Below are positions 38,995 to 47,280 of a stretch of DNA of 52,271 bases, in pieces. Source of the stretch: Oxalobacteraceae bacterium (lineage in GTDB: Bacteria > Pseudomonadota > Gammaproteobacteria > Burkholderiales > Burkholderiaceae_D). Under the pieces are notes generated by a model that saw only the letters and a program-made list of their open reading frames with translations, searched no databases and was not told where the DNA came from. Both the position numbers and the translations under genes were made by a program. The stretch's first letter is position 1, and the number at the start of each line of letters is the position of its first letter. The stretch is taken from assembly GCA_027485795.1 (NCBI GenBank), contig JAIXQK010000064.1, positions 1 through 52,271 of the forward strand, given 5' to 3'.

Positions 38995-39780
38995 TCAATT
39001 AAAGCGGCAAGAGACCTTGCCTAGCACGCCAAAGTCCGCTTCCACAACATCCCCAGGCTTTACCGTCACTGGTACACGGCAAGTACCGGTGGTGACCACC
39101 TGACCTGCTTCGCAAGCAATACCCAGCGACGACAATTCATTCACTAGCCAAGTCAGCGCAACACGCGGATCACCTAATACATTTCTACCAAAACCAGATT
39201 CGACAGTCTCGCCATTTAAGCGAACTGCAACGGCTTGGTTCACATAATCGAAGTCTTGCCAGTCATCCGCGCGCGGGCCCAGCACAAACACATTAGCGCA
39301 CGCGTTGTCAGCGATCAGCTGCGCCTCGCCCGCTTTAACAAAATCGTTGTAGCGTGAATCGGGCACTTCGATCGAAGGTTGAACACACGCGACTGCCTCC
39401 AGCACTTCATTCACTACATACGGCCGTGTTAGCGGCGGCAATGTACGTGCAAAACGAAACGCGAACTCAATCTCTGCCACCCGCATCAGGTTGTTATCCA
39501 ATGTCACACTGGCACCATCGCGCAGCACACGATCCGTAAATAAGCGTCCTGCAAGTGGACCATTGACGGCGATATGGCGTTGCCCTTCAACGCTGGTAGC
39601 CGCGATTTTCCAGCCGAATAAAGCATGCTGTTGCTTCTCTCCGATCGACTGTTGTACCGCATAGCCTTCGGCACGCGAACTCGGGCGATAGCTTTGCGGC
39701 AGCCCATCGCAGCGCGTCCGCTGCTGCCACATCGTCAGCAAAGCATTAGCCGCCTGATCGATTTTTTCAGCGGTGCTCAT
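38995..39780 (-). CDS. 2-keto-4-pentenoate hydratase / FAH-family enzyme
   Basis: 261 residues, MhpD-like subgroup. Visible: GWKIAATSVEGQRHIAVNGPLAGRLF near residue 55, a metal-binding EIEFAFRFARTLP, and the C-terminal GDPRVALTWLVNELS and VTTGTCRVPVTVKPGDVVEADFG. Family enzymes hydrate 2-hydroxypenta-2,4-dienoate in meta-cleavage pathways or act on related diacids; the exact substrate is open because no other ring-cleavage genes are nearby. It overlaps the MFS gene by 14 bp, so both are one unit. Confidence 0.85.
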   Translation of the reverse strand: MSTAEKIDQAANALLTMWQQRTRCDGLPQSYRPSSRAEGYAVQQSIGEKQQHALFGWKIAATSVEGQRHIAVNGPLAGRLFTDRVLRDGASVTLDNNLMRVAEIEFAFRFARTLPPLTRPYVVNEVLEAVACVQPSIEVPDSRYNDFVKAGEAQLIADNACANVFVLGPRADDWQDFDYVNQAVAVRLNGETVESGFGRNVLGDPRVALTWLVNELSSLGIACEAGQVVTTGTCRVPVTVKPGDVVEADFGVLGKVSCRFN

Positions 39781-41113
39781 CTGCAGTCTCCATATGAGTA
39801 TTCGATGATTCAGGTATTGGCATACGACGCACCATCAGCAGCGCGAACAAACTCATGACCGCCATACCCGACAAGTAATAGCCCACGAATGGCAGACCGT
39901 AGTTAGTGGCCAACCATGTCGCGATGTAAGGTGCACCTGAAGCGCCAAGAATGCCGGCGAGGTTGAATGTGAGTGAAGCACCCGTGTAGCGCACCTCAAC
40001 CGGAAACAAACTCGACATCAAAGCGCCGAGCGGGCCAAAGCTAGCGCCCATCAGCGCCATCCCGATCGATAGCGCAATCACGGTTGAAACACTCCCGGCT
40101 TGCAGCATAGGACCAAGCAACAGTCCCAGTATCACGATACCAATCGTACCAATCAGCAAGCCAGCGGTACGGCCGCGACGATCCGTGAAACGCGCTGACA
40201 GCGGAATGCAGAGCGCGAAAAATACCGTCGCAATCAATTGCAGTACCAAAAACTCTTGCCGCGCATAGCCAAGCGAGCGTGTGGCCCAGCTCAAGGTAAA
40301 TACGGTCATCAGATAAAACAGCACGAACTGTCCCATACCCGTCAGGCTGCCCAGTACCAAAGCACGTGGGTAGCGAGTCACCACCTCCAGTATCGGTACT
40401 CGTACCCGCTCATGTCGTGCCAGCACCGCGCGAAACTCGGGCGTTTCAGCAATATTCAATCGCACATACAAACCAACCAGTACCAGTAAAGCACTCGCCA
40501 CAAACGGAATACGCCAGCCCCATGCAAGAAAATCTGCTTCTGGCAACTGCGTGGTCAGCAGCAGAAACACCGAGCCTGATAAAAAGAAACCAATCGGCCC
40601 ACCCAGCTGCGGAAACATGCCATACCAAGCATGACGTCCAGGCGGTGCGTTTTCAGTGGACAGCAAGATAGCACCGCCCCACTCACCGCCCAGCCCCAGC
40701 CCCTGCCCAAAACGTAGCACCGCCAACATGATCGGTGCCGCGATACCAATCGATGCATACGATGGCAGCAGACCGATCAACACGGTGGACAAACCCATGG
40801 TGAGTAAAGAGGCGACCAAGGTCGCTTTGCGACCAATACGATCTCCAAAATGACCGAACAACGCCGAGCCGACCGGGCGCGCAACAAAGGCCAAACCAAA
40901 CGTCGCTAGCGACTGAAGTGTCGCCAGTGTGCCGTCGGATGAAGGAAAAAATAGCGTCGGAAAAACCAATACCGCCGCTGTGCCAAAGATATAAAAATCA
41001 AAATATTCGATCGTTGTACCGATCAGGCTCGCGAACAGCACTCTTGCAGGTGAATTCGGTGGCTGATTGGCAGAAGCCTCAGCACCCTCGCGTGTAGCAC
41101 CGGGTTCGTCCAC
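39767..41113 (-). CDS. MHS-family MFS transporter (metabolite:H+ symporter)
   Basis: 448 residues, 12 membrane segments. The signature FGHFGDRIGRKATLV (loop 2-3) and GTTIEYFDFYIFGTAAVLVFPTLFF at the first helix are typical of the ShiA/ProP-like MHS family, which import organic acids or osmolytes. I chose GTG 41113 because AGGGAGA precedes it at the right distance; the frame is open further upstream. Cotranscribed with the hydratase-like gene, so it probably imports that enzyme's substrate or a precursor. Confidence 0.88.
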   Translation of the reverse strand: MDEPGATREGAEASANQPPNSPARVLFASLIGTTIEYFDFYIFGTAAVLVFPTLFFPSSDGTLATLQSLATFGLAFVARPVGSALFGHFGDRIGRKATLVASLLTMGLSTVLIGLLPSYASIGIAAPIMLAVLRFGQGLGLGGEWGGAILLSTENAPPGRHAWYGMFPQLGGPIGFFLSGSVFLLLTTQLPEADFLAWGWRIPFVASALLVLVGLYVRLNIAETPEFRAVLARHERVRVPILEVVTRYPRALVLGSLTGMGQFVLFYLMTVFTLSWATRSLGYARQEFLVLQLIATVFFALCIPLSARFTDRRGRTAGLLIGTIGIVILGLLLGPMLQAGSVSTVIALSIGMALMGASFGPLGALMSSLFPVEVRYTGASLTFNLAGILGASGAPYIATWLATNYGLPFVGYYLSGMAVMSLFALLMVRRMPIPESSNTHMETADEHR

Positions 41114-41147
41114 ATCGGTCTCCCTGAATCTTGTTATTCTGTGTACG

Positions 41148-41172
41148 AGTAGCTGTATCATCGGTAGCTACT
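41148..41172. repeat. Inverted repeat in the MFS/dehalogenase divergent region
   Basis: AGTAGCT (41148-41154) / AGCTACT (41166-41172), 11-bp spacer, inside the 206-bp region between the MFS gene (minus) and the dehalogenase-like gene (plus). Possible operator. Confidence 0.5.
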
Positions 41173-41319
41173 ACCTATTAACGCGCGTTTATGCCGCATA
41201 CGCCAGCGCGGCTATCATGCTGAAGGCTTACGGATCATGCCAGCCGAGTGTTGTAGCGTCAATTTCGATTGCTGCTGCCAATCCCAAAGAATTTTCATCA
41301 GAATATAACGGAGACAACG

Positions 41320-42216
41320 ATGCGCCTATTTCCCGGCTTTACCGAGCGACTGATCCGTACCAGCGGCGCGACCATCAAGGTTGTTTATGCCGGTCAGGGT
41401 GAGCCGGTGCTTCTGCTGCACGGGTATCCACAGACGATGGCGTGCTGGCATGAGATTGCCCCCAAGCTGGCGAAACACTACACCGTGATCTGCGCTGACC
41501 TGCGGGGCTATGGCGGATCGTCCAAGCCCAAAGGCTTGCCCGATCACTCGAACTATTCCAAGCGCGCGATGGCGCAAGACATGGTCGAGGTGATGCGCAA
41601 GCTGGGCCATGATCGGTTTCACCTAGTGGGGCATGATCGCGGCGGCCGCGTTGCGCATCGCCTCGCGAAAGATCATGGTGATCGCGTACAGACCCTCACC
41701 GTACTGGACATCTCACCGACCCTGAAAATGTTCGAAAGTACCGACCTGCACTTTGCAACTGCCTATTACCACTGGTTCCAGATGCTGCAACCATCGCCGA
41801 TACCAGAACGCATGCTGCAAGGGATCGTGCCATTCAACATCCTCGGCATGATCGGCACTGCCAAGCCAGATTTGTCCGCTTTCTCTAAAGCGGCGCTACG
41901 CGAGTATGTGAAAGCGTTCAGTGACCCCAAAGCGGTACACGCCAGCTGCGAAGACTACCGAGCTGCGGGCACCATCGATCTGGAGCACGATCGCAAAGAC
42001 AAACGCCGAAAATTGAAAATGCCGCTTCTCGCACTATGGGGTAAACGTGGTGTGATTCATCGCTTATTCAAATGCCTGGCAGACTGGCGCGAAGTCGCGA
42101 CGAATGTACGCGGCAAGGCGCTCGATTGCGGCCACTTCATCCCGGAAGAAAAACCTGCCGCGACACTGCGCGAGATTAGAAGCTTCCTGGCAAAACATCC
42201 GATGGCTGGTCACTAA
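41320..42216 (+). CDS. Fluoroacetate/haloacetate dehalogenase-like alpha/beta hydrolase
   Basis: 298 residues from ATG 41320 (GGAGA upstream). Nucleophile D106 in GHDRGGR with R107 and R110, acid D130 in VLDISP, base H272 in DCGHF, halide-pocket pair H151-W152 in YYHWFQ, and Y213 in CEDYRAA. These correspond one for one to the residues known for the Rhodopseudomonas fluoroacetate dehalogenase (D110, R111, R114, D134, H155, W156, Y219, H280) with offsets of +4 to +8. So C-F or C-Cl cleavage of haloacetates is likely, though not proven. Oxyanion region LLLHGYPQT. Confidence 0.85.
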   Translation: MRLFPGFTERLIRTSGATIKVVYAGQGEPVLLLHGYPQTMACWHEIAPKLAKHYTVICADLRGYGGSSKPKGLPDHSNYSKRAMAQDMVEVMRKLGHDRFHLVGHDRGGRVAHRLAKDHGDRVQTLTVLDISPTLKMFESTDLHFATAYYHWFQMLQPSPIPERMLQGIVPFNILGMIGTAKPDLSAFSKAALREYVKAFSDPKAVHASCEDYRAAGTIDLEHDRKDKRRKLKMPLLALWGKRGVIHRLFKCLADWREVATNVRGKALDCGHFIPEEKPAATLREIRSFLAKHPMAGH

Positions 42217-42234
42217 AACGTCACCCAACAAGCC

Positions 42235-42639
42235 ATGCTGACCACGCTGATTGTTTGCCTTGCCAACTGCGGTGCACCGACCACGCCCGCAGATGAAATC
42301 GGCAAAGTCGCCGCGAGTTACCTGGAAGCTTGCCATGAGATGAATTACCTGCAGCGCAGTCATTGCCCTGATATCCAGCCGCCGGTGTTAATGCAATGTG
42401 TGAATGACGTTGAGCGCGAGCTGCCCCATCAGTATCGCGCCGATTTCCGCAAAGGCCGGCGCGTATTAGAGCAGCGGTTCATCACAGAATTACCGGCACA
42501 AGCAGAGGGCCGCTTCGCGCACCAGCGACGTACCGCGGGTGGCGATAGCGGACTAGCTTGCTACAACAGTGCCAATGAACTCTCGCAACGCCGCATACAG
42601 TTGATGCGGCAGCTGAAGATTTTCAGTAACAGTCCTTGA
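42235..42639 (+). CDS. Small probably exported hypothetical protein
   Basis: 134 residues, not recognised. A short hydrophobic start (MLTTLIVCLANCG) could be a signal, and C12 fits loosely with a lipoprotein-like LANC site. It has six cysteines in all, the last five being C12, C33, C44, C55 and C109, consistent with oxidised periplasmic pairs. The rest is helical and charged. No strong ribosome-binding site. It lies 18 bp after the dehalogenase gene and may be cotranscribed; it meets the RHH gene tail to tail. Confidence 0.6.
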   Translation: MLTTLIVCLANCGAPTTPADEIGKVAASYLEACHEMNYLQRSHCPDIQPPVLMQCVNDVERELPHQYRADFRKGRRVLEQRFITELPAQAEGRFAHQRRTAGGDSGLACYNSANELSQRRIQLMRQLKIFSNSP

Positions 42640-42640
42640 A

Positions 42641-43003
42641 CTAGCTCGCTGCGGCAGCTCTGACAACGCTCTGTAGTTGCGGCTTCTGACTTTCCTTGCG
42701 CGCCGAGCTGTCCATCATCAGATAATTTTTCTCGTTACTCTCAGCCACCAGCGACAAATAGCGCATGCAAGAGATACGCAAGAACGATGAGAGGTTCTCT
42801 ACCTTGCCCTGACGCTCAACGATTTCTTCGTACAGTCTGCAGATGAGCTGATTGGTCGTCATCTTATCCTTGGCCGCAATGCGCGCCAGAATGTCCCAGC
42901 ACAAATTCTCCAGCCGGATGCTGGTCACCATGCCGTGAATACGCACCGAGCGCGTACGCTGCTCATAATGAATCGGGTCAGCACTGGTATAGATATCGCA
43001 CAT
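42641..43003 (-). CDS. Ribbon-helix-helix domain protein
   Basis: 120 residues. The N-terminal RTRSVRIHGMVTSIRLENLCWDILARIAAKDKMTTNQLICRLYEEIVE fits the RHH_4 family: a beta strand that would bind DNA as a dimer followed by two helices. Such proteins are small regulators; the target is unknown. AGGAGAAA precedes ATG 43003. It converges with the small exported gene (1-bp gap) and is downstream of the GMC terminator. Confidence 0.82.
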   Translation of the reverse strand: MCDIYTSADPIHYEQRTRSVRIHGMVTSIRLENLCWDILARIAAKDKMTTNQLICRLYEEIVERQGKVENLSSFLRISCMRYLSLVAESNEKNYLMMDSSARKESQKPQLQSVVRAAAAS

Positions 43004-43072
43004 ACGAATTTCTCCTGCCTGCCTTTCGCGAATAAAAGCGATCAGCTACTAAAAACAGTTCCTGTTGAAACA

Positions 43073-43101
43073 AAAGCCGCCCCCACTGCGGGGGCGGCTT
43101 T
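43073..43101 (-). terminator. Terminator of the GMC oxidoreductase unit
   Basis: Perfect 12-bp stem AAAGCCGCCCCC / GGGGGCGGCTTT with a 5-nt loop, followed on the minus strand by TGTTTC. It lies 34 bp after the oxidoreductase stop. Confidence 0.92.
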
Positions 43102-43135
43102 GTCCAAGGTCTTGATCGACCTGTTCAGGTGACGA

Positions 43136-44704
43136 TTAGATCGTGCGGTTACGCAGACCGTTCGCGATGAACTCGGCCTGACGAATCGCCAAAGCAACGA
43201 TCGTCAGCGTCGGGTTCTCAGCTGCACCGGTGGTGAACTGCGAGCCATCGGACACGAACAAGTTCTTGATGTCATGTGTCTGACCATGCTTGTTCACGAC
43301 ACCATCACGCGCCTTGGCACTCATCCGGTTGGTACCGAGGTTATGCGTTGACGGGTAAGGCGGGGTAAAGATCACGCGCTTGGCACCCACCGACTCATAC
43401 AGCGCCTTACCCTGCTGGAAGCCGTGGTTACGCATCGCGATATCGTTACCGTGATCGCTGAAGTTCACGTTCGGGATTGGCAGACCAAACTGGTCTTTCT
43501 CGGTCGCGTGCAGCGTAATGCGGTTGGATTCCTGCGGCATATCTTCACCAACCAACCACATACCTGCCATGTTGTCGTACGCATCCATCGCGTTCGAGAA
43601 ATCACGGCCCCAATCACCCGGATTCAAGAAGGCTGCCATGAACGGTACGCCGAGCGACAGCGTTTCCATTTCATAGCCACCGACGAAACCACGCTTCGGA
43701 TCAAAACGCGATTCGTCCTTGATGATGCCCGCCATCGTCGTGCCGCGGAACATGTGCACTGGCTTTTCGAAGATGCCATACACCGATGCGGTCATGTGAC
43801 GCATATAGTTCCTACCGACCTGACCCGACGAGTTCGCCATGCCATTCGGGAACATGCTGGACGCCGAGTTCAGCAGCAGGCGTGGCGATTCAATCGAGTT
43901 ACCTGCCACGCAAACTACTTTGGCCTTCTGGAAGAAGCGGTTGCCTTTCGAGTCACCATACAACACGCCGGTCGCACGACCCTTGGCGTTATGCTCAATC
44001 TTCAGTACTTGTGCACCCGAGCGCACCTCGAGGTGACCCGTTGACTCGCCTTTCGGGATCTCGGTGTACAGCGTGGACCACTTCGCACCCGACTTACAGC
44101 CCTGGAAGCAGAAACCGATCTGTTGGCAAGAGCCACGGCCATCGCGCGGCTTCGAGTTGATCGACATATTCCCGGTGTGATAGTGCTTGTAGCCCATCTT
44201 TTTCGCACCAGCGGCCAGCACTTTGTAGTTGTTATTGCCTGGCAAACGAGGAATGCCGTTAGTACCCGTGGTGCCCATCTTGTGCTCAGCACGAGCATAG
44301 TACGGATTCATCTCATCCAGCGTGATCGGCCAGTCGAGCAGGTTAGCGCCACCGACTTCACCGTAAACCGTACGCGCCTTGAACTCGTGCTTCTGGAAGC
44401 GCAAAGAAGCGCCCGCCCAGTGCGTTGTCGAGCCGCCGACTGCTTTCACGATCCACGCAGGCAAGTTCGGGAAATCATTCGACACACGCCACGTACCGGA
44501 GGTAGTGCGCTTGTCGAGCCAGGAAATCTTGCTAAACATTGGCCACTCGTCGTTCTCGAAATCATTGATCTCATGACGACCGCCGGCCTCAAGAATCACG
44601 ACATCGATACCCTTTTGCGCCAATTCGTTACCCAATGTGCCACCGCCGGCACCCGAACCCACAATCACGACGACTTCATCGTCGAGGCTGAATTTCTTAC
44701 TCAT
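43136..44704 (-). CDS. GMC-family FAD oxidoreductase (gluconate 2-dehydrogenase alpha type)
   Basis: 522 residues. Rossmann FAD motif VGSGAGGGTLGNEL (15-28); VGGSTTHWAG (89-98); C-terminal catalytic HNLGTNRMS and ENPTLTIVALAIR. A three-cysteine cluster C193-x5-C199-x3-C203 resembles the iron-sulphur site of bacterial FAD-dependent sugar dehydrogenases. It is the large subunit of a membrane-associated dehydrogenase for a polyol, sugar or sugar acid; substrate unknown. No signal of its own, so it probably travels with the Tat-exported small subunit encoded 45 bp upstream. Confidence 0.88.
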   Translation of the reverse strand: MSKKFSLDDEVVVIVGSGAGGGTLGNELAQKGIDVVILEAGGRHEINDFENDEWPMFSKISWLDKRTTSGTWRVSNDFPNLPAWIVKAVGGSTTHWAGASLRFQKHEFKARTVYGEVGGANLLDWPITLDEMNPYYARAEHKMGTTGTNGIPRLPGNNNYKVLAAGAKKMGYKHYHTGNMSINSKPRDGRGSCQQIGFCFQGCKSGAKWSTLYTEIPKGESTGHLEVRSGAQVLKIEHNAKGRATGVLYGDSKGNRFFQKAKVVCVAGNSIESPRLLLNSASSMFPNGMANSSGQVGRNYMRHMTASVYGIFEKPVHMFRGTTMAGIIKDESRFDPKRGFVGGYEMETLSLGVPFMAAFLNPGDWGRDFSNAMDAYDNMAGMWLVGEDMPQESNRITLHATEKDQFGLPIPNVNFSDHGNDIAMRNHGFQQGKALYESVGAKRVIFTPPYPSTHNLGTNRMSAKARDGVVNKHGQTHDIKNLFVSDGSQFTTGAAENPTLTIVALAIRQAEFIANGLRNRTI

Positions 44705-44749
44705 GGTTGTCTCCTCTATTCCTGATATTCGTTGTTATGTAGGTTGGGA

Positions 44750-45292
44750 TCAGAGCTCATCCATCCAGGTCTGATCGGCGAAGCCACGGTTGATGTAACC
44801 ACCGTACTGAGCCGATGCACCTTGATAACCCAGCTTGGCCCACACGGCGGGCTGGTTATAAAGGCTGACCACGAGATCACCACGCAGCTTGCCGAAGAAT
44901 GGGTCCTTGGCTTTTGCCATATCAGCCAAAATCCGGGTGCGATCCACCTCAGCGGCCACATCCACGTAGGCCTTGCCATAGCGTGCTTCCGCCTCAGCGT
45001 TGACTTTGTCGACACCATTCATCAGGGTCTGACGCAGGCCGTCGTTGGATTTCGCTTGCTCAGCGTAGACGCCAACGGCGTTGGCATACAACTCATCTTC
45101 AAAACGATCGTGCGGGAAAATATCGCGCGCGACCTTCACGATCGTGGCGAAAGCTGCGCTACCTAGCACTTCTTCGGCCAGTGCAGCGTTTGGGGTGAAC
45201 ATCATTGGCAAGCCGCCAGCGGCTGTAGCTACTGTGCCTGCGGTCGCAATCTTGAAGAACTTACGGCGCTTCGGTTCTGCGGGTGTGTACAT
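44750..45292 (-). CDS. Gluconate 2-dehydrogenase subunit 3 family protein
   Basis: 180 residues. Twin-arginine signal KRRKFFKIATAG (8-19), hydrophobic stretch to about residue 40 (NAALAEE), so Tat export of a folded complex. The mature part has IVKVARDIFPHDRFEDELY and DPFFGKLRGDLVVSLYNQPAVWAKLGYQG, typical of the gamma subunit of gluconate dehydrogenase and FAD-glucose dehydrogenase. It carries no cofactor and works as chaperone and export partner of the GMC subunit. AAGGAGA precedes ATG. The usual cytochrome c subunit is not in this unit. Confidence 0.9.
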   Translation of the reverse strand: MYTPAEPKRRKFFKIATAGTVATAAGGLPMMFTPNAALAEEVLGSAAFATIVKVARDIFPHDRFEDELYANAVGVYAEQAKSNDGLRQTLMNGVDKVNAEAEARYGKAYVDVAAEVDRTRILADMAKAKDPFFGKLRGDLVVSLYNQPAVWAKLGYQGASAQYGGYINRGFADQTWMDEL

Positions 45293-45370
45293 GATTGTCT
45301 CCTTATCTTCTTGTGTACTAAGCCCGTTGCGGGGCTTTACTCCTGAAATCCGTCCATGCAGAGATTCTTG

Positions 45371-45766
45371 TTATCGATAGTGCCCTCCCCGCTGCAGTAC
45401 TTCTATCTTGTAGCCGTCGGGGTCTTGTACAAAGAAAAAACGCGCGAGTAACTCATCGCCGCGCTTGAATTCTTTAATGGGTAGCGGGCTGTAGCCAAGC
45501 TGTTCGAGCTTGCTTTGCATGGGCTCAAGCTCATCAACGACGAAGGCATAGTGGCCGTAGCCATCGCCATGCGTGTACGGCTCAGTGCGACCCTTGTTGT
45601 GGGTCAGCTCGATCTCGAAGTCGTTCTCAGGGTTACGCAGGTAAATCAGCGAAAAATCGTCGAAGTCGAGACGGTGACTGATCGCAAAGCCGAAGCCTTC
45701 GCTGTAAAAACGGATGGAGCGCTCGGGATCGAACACTCGGATCATGGTGTGAATAATTTTAGGCAT
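45371..45766 (-). CDS. Glyoxalase I-like VOC protein
   Basis: 131 residues from ATG 45766; the frame is open much further upstream, but without homology. VOC metal ligands are in place: H6 (PKIIHTMIRV), E in DFEIELTHN, H in GYGHYAFV, E in YKIEVLQ, so lactoylglutathione lyase activity is likely. It is the second such gene in the window (the other is at 26327), with different intermediate loops. It has the hairpin at 45824-45847 upstream. Same strand as the GMC genes, 78 bp upstream of the Tat subunit. Confidence 0.85.
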   Translation of the reverse strand: MPKIIHTMIRVFDPERSIRFYSEGFGFAISHRLDFDDFSLIYLRNPENDFEIELTHNKGRTEPYTHGDGYGHYAFVVDELEPMQSKLEQLGYSPLPIKEFKRGDELLARFFFVQDPDGYKIEVLQRGGHYR

Positions 45767-46134
45767 TCTTCGATGCTTGCTTCTTATGATGGTGGACGGA
45801 TTATTCTTCACGAAGGGGGTGGCGTGGTAGTAGTGCGCTACTACCACTGCGCTCTGACAATCGACTGCGTTGCGGCAGCGCACATAGGGTCCACTATCGC
45901 CAGTTCGATTGAATTTCCGGCATAAAAACCAGCGCGTTAAGTACTGCCACGACACCCGTACCGCGTCGCATCAAGATAAAGCCCAAAAATATTCAAATAG
46001 ACGCATCACAGCGCAAAAAAAATTCACCAGTTGCTGATTTGTTAGCACACCGATCAGGTAAAAGCGGCGGGTTTGTCGGCATGCTGTTTGAGTTACTATG
46101 AAGCATCACCCTCCTGCGACACACGCATCCTGCA
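45767..46134. other. Divergent intergenic region
   Basis: 368 bp between the glyoxalase-like gene (minus) and the sialidase-like gene (plus). It holds the inverted repeat at 45824-45847, an A/T-rich stretch around 45985-46030 and a weak promoter-like TTGTCG / TACTAT pair near 46073-46099 (spacer only 15 bp). No gene seen. Confidence 0.5.
45824..45847. repeat. Perfect 10-bp hairpin upstream of the glyoxalase-like gene
   Basis: GTGGTAGTAG - TGCG - CTACTACCAC, 58 bp upstream of the ATG at 45766. No T tract on either strand, so it is more likely an operator or leader structure than a terminator. Confidence 0.75.
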
Positions 46135-47280
46135 TTGGCTTTCAGGCATCTCCTTTTCTGGCTCGGCGCACTCTTTGTGTGCGTCATCGCGCTACTGCAG
46201 GCCACCCGCCCTAGCGAACCCGCGCCCGCTCGCGTTGTGCTGGCCGAGGCCGATGGCGGCAAGGTCCGTTTGGTCAAATCGGGCGGCGGCGAGATTCCGA
46301 TGCCGCCGAACACACCGGCGGCGCATGCCAGTACCTTGGCACCACTGCCCGCCAACCACAGCTCGCTGATTGCCGCCGCCTGGTTCGCAGGGGAACGAGA
46401 AAGCGCGCCGGATGTCCGCATTGCGTTCAGCAGTTTCGATAAAGCCGAGCAGCGCTGGACACCCGCCCGGTTTATCGCTGACCGCGAGTCACTCGGCAAG
46501 GCGCTTGGATTTGGTATTCGCCGACTCGGCAACCCCGTGCTTTGGCGCGACGATGACGAACGCTTACATCTGTTCGTCGTCGGCACCGGTATTGGGGGCT
46601 GGGCCACTTCGCGCATCATTCACCTTCAACAAAGCGACGACGGCACTGACGCCGAAAACCCGCGTTTCGAAGCGCGTGCCGTACTGCCCTTGTCTTGGCT
46701 GTGGAATCTGAGCTATCTGGTCAGGAACTCGCCACTGGTGCTGGCCGATGGCGCGGTAGTACTGCCCATCTATTTCGAGCTGGGGACTAAATACCCCGCT
46801 CTGGCGCGGCTTGATCGTGCAGGGAATTTTCGCGGTATCTCAAGAATCTCGCGCAAGGGCAATCTGCTGCAACCCGCGCTATTACCTGTTAGTGAGCATC
46901 GCTGGCTCGCCTACATGCGGATGAGCGGCGGTACGCATCGCATTGCTATCGCTGAGACGAAAAATGCCGGTATGAATTGGCAGGACCGTCCCGATCTTGA
47001 GCTGCCGAATCCCAATGCCTCGGTCGCCGCACTGAATGCCAATGGCGTCCACGCGCTCACCTTCAATCCCTCCAGCAATGGACGAGATCGTTTGGTGACA
47101 GCAACCTCAGCAGATGGTGAACGCTGGCGCATTTCTGCGGAACTGGCCCTTGGCCAAACGGGTGATGAGTATTCCTACCCAGCCATGCTTTGGCACGAAG
47201 ACGCGCTGTGGGTGAGTTATACCGATCGGCGTCGGCATATCGCCTGGCAGCGTTTCACCATCGCGCGAGAGTCACCATGA
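46135..47280 (+). CDS. Sialidase-like (BNR repeat) exported protein
   Basis: 381 residues from a TTG at 46135; no ATG lies upstream in this frame, and a stop is at 46099. The first 25 residues form a signal anchor (HLLFWLGALFVCVIALLQA). The rest is a six-bladed propeller-like sequence with degenerate Asp boxes (ETKNAGMNWQD, TSADGERWRIS), SLIAAAWFAGERES, RNSPLVLADGAVVLPIY and SYPAMLWHEDALWVSYTDRR. It may cleave or bind sugars at the cell surface; sialidase activity itself is not shown. Its TGA overlaps the next ATG. Confidence 0.8.
   Translation: MAFRHLLFWLGALFVCVIALLQATRPSEPAPARVVLAEADGGKVRLVKSGGGEIPMPPNTPAAHASTLAPLPANHSSLIAAAWFAGERESAPDVRIAFSSFDKAEQRWTPARFIADRESLGKALGFGIRRLGNPVLWRDDDERLHLFVVGTGIGGWATSRIIHLQQSDDGTDAENPRFEARAVLPLSWLWNLSYLVRNSPLVLADGAVVLPIYFELGTKYPALARLDRAGNFRGISRISRKGNLLQPALLPVSEHRWLAYMRMSGGTHRIAIAETKNAGMNWQDRPDLELPNPNASVAALNANGVHALTFNPSSNGRDRLVTATSADGERWRISAELALGQTGDEYSYPAMLWHEDALWVSYTDRRRHIAWQRFTIARESP

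Noticed and set aside
43424-44725. Two long plus-strand frames opposite the GMC gene
   Set aside because: Histidine- and arginine-rich antisense products with no start signals; the minus-strand FAD protein is clear.
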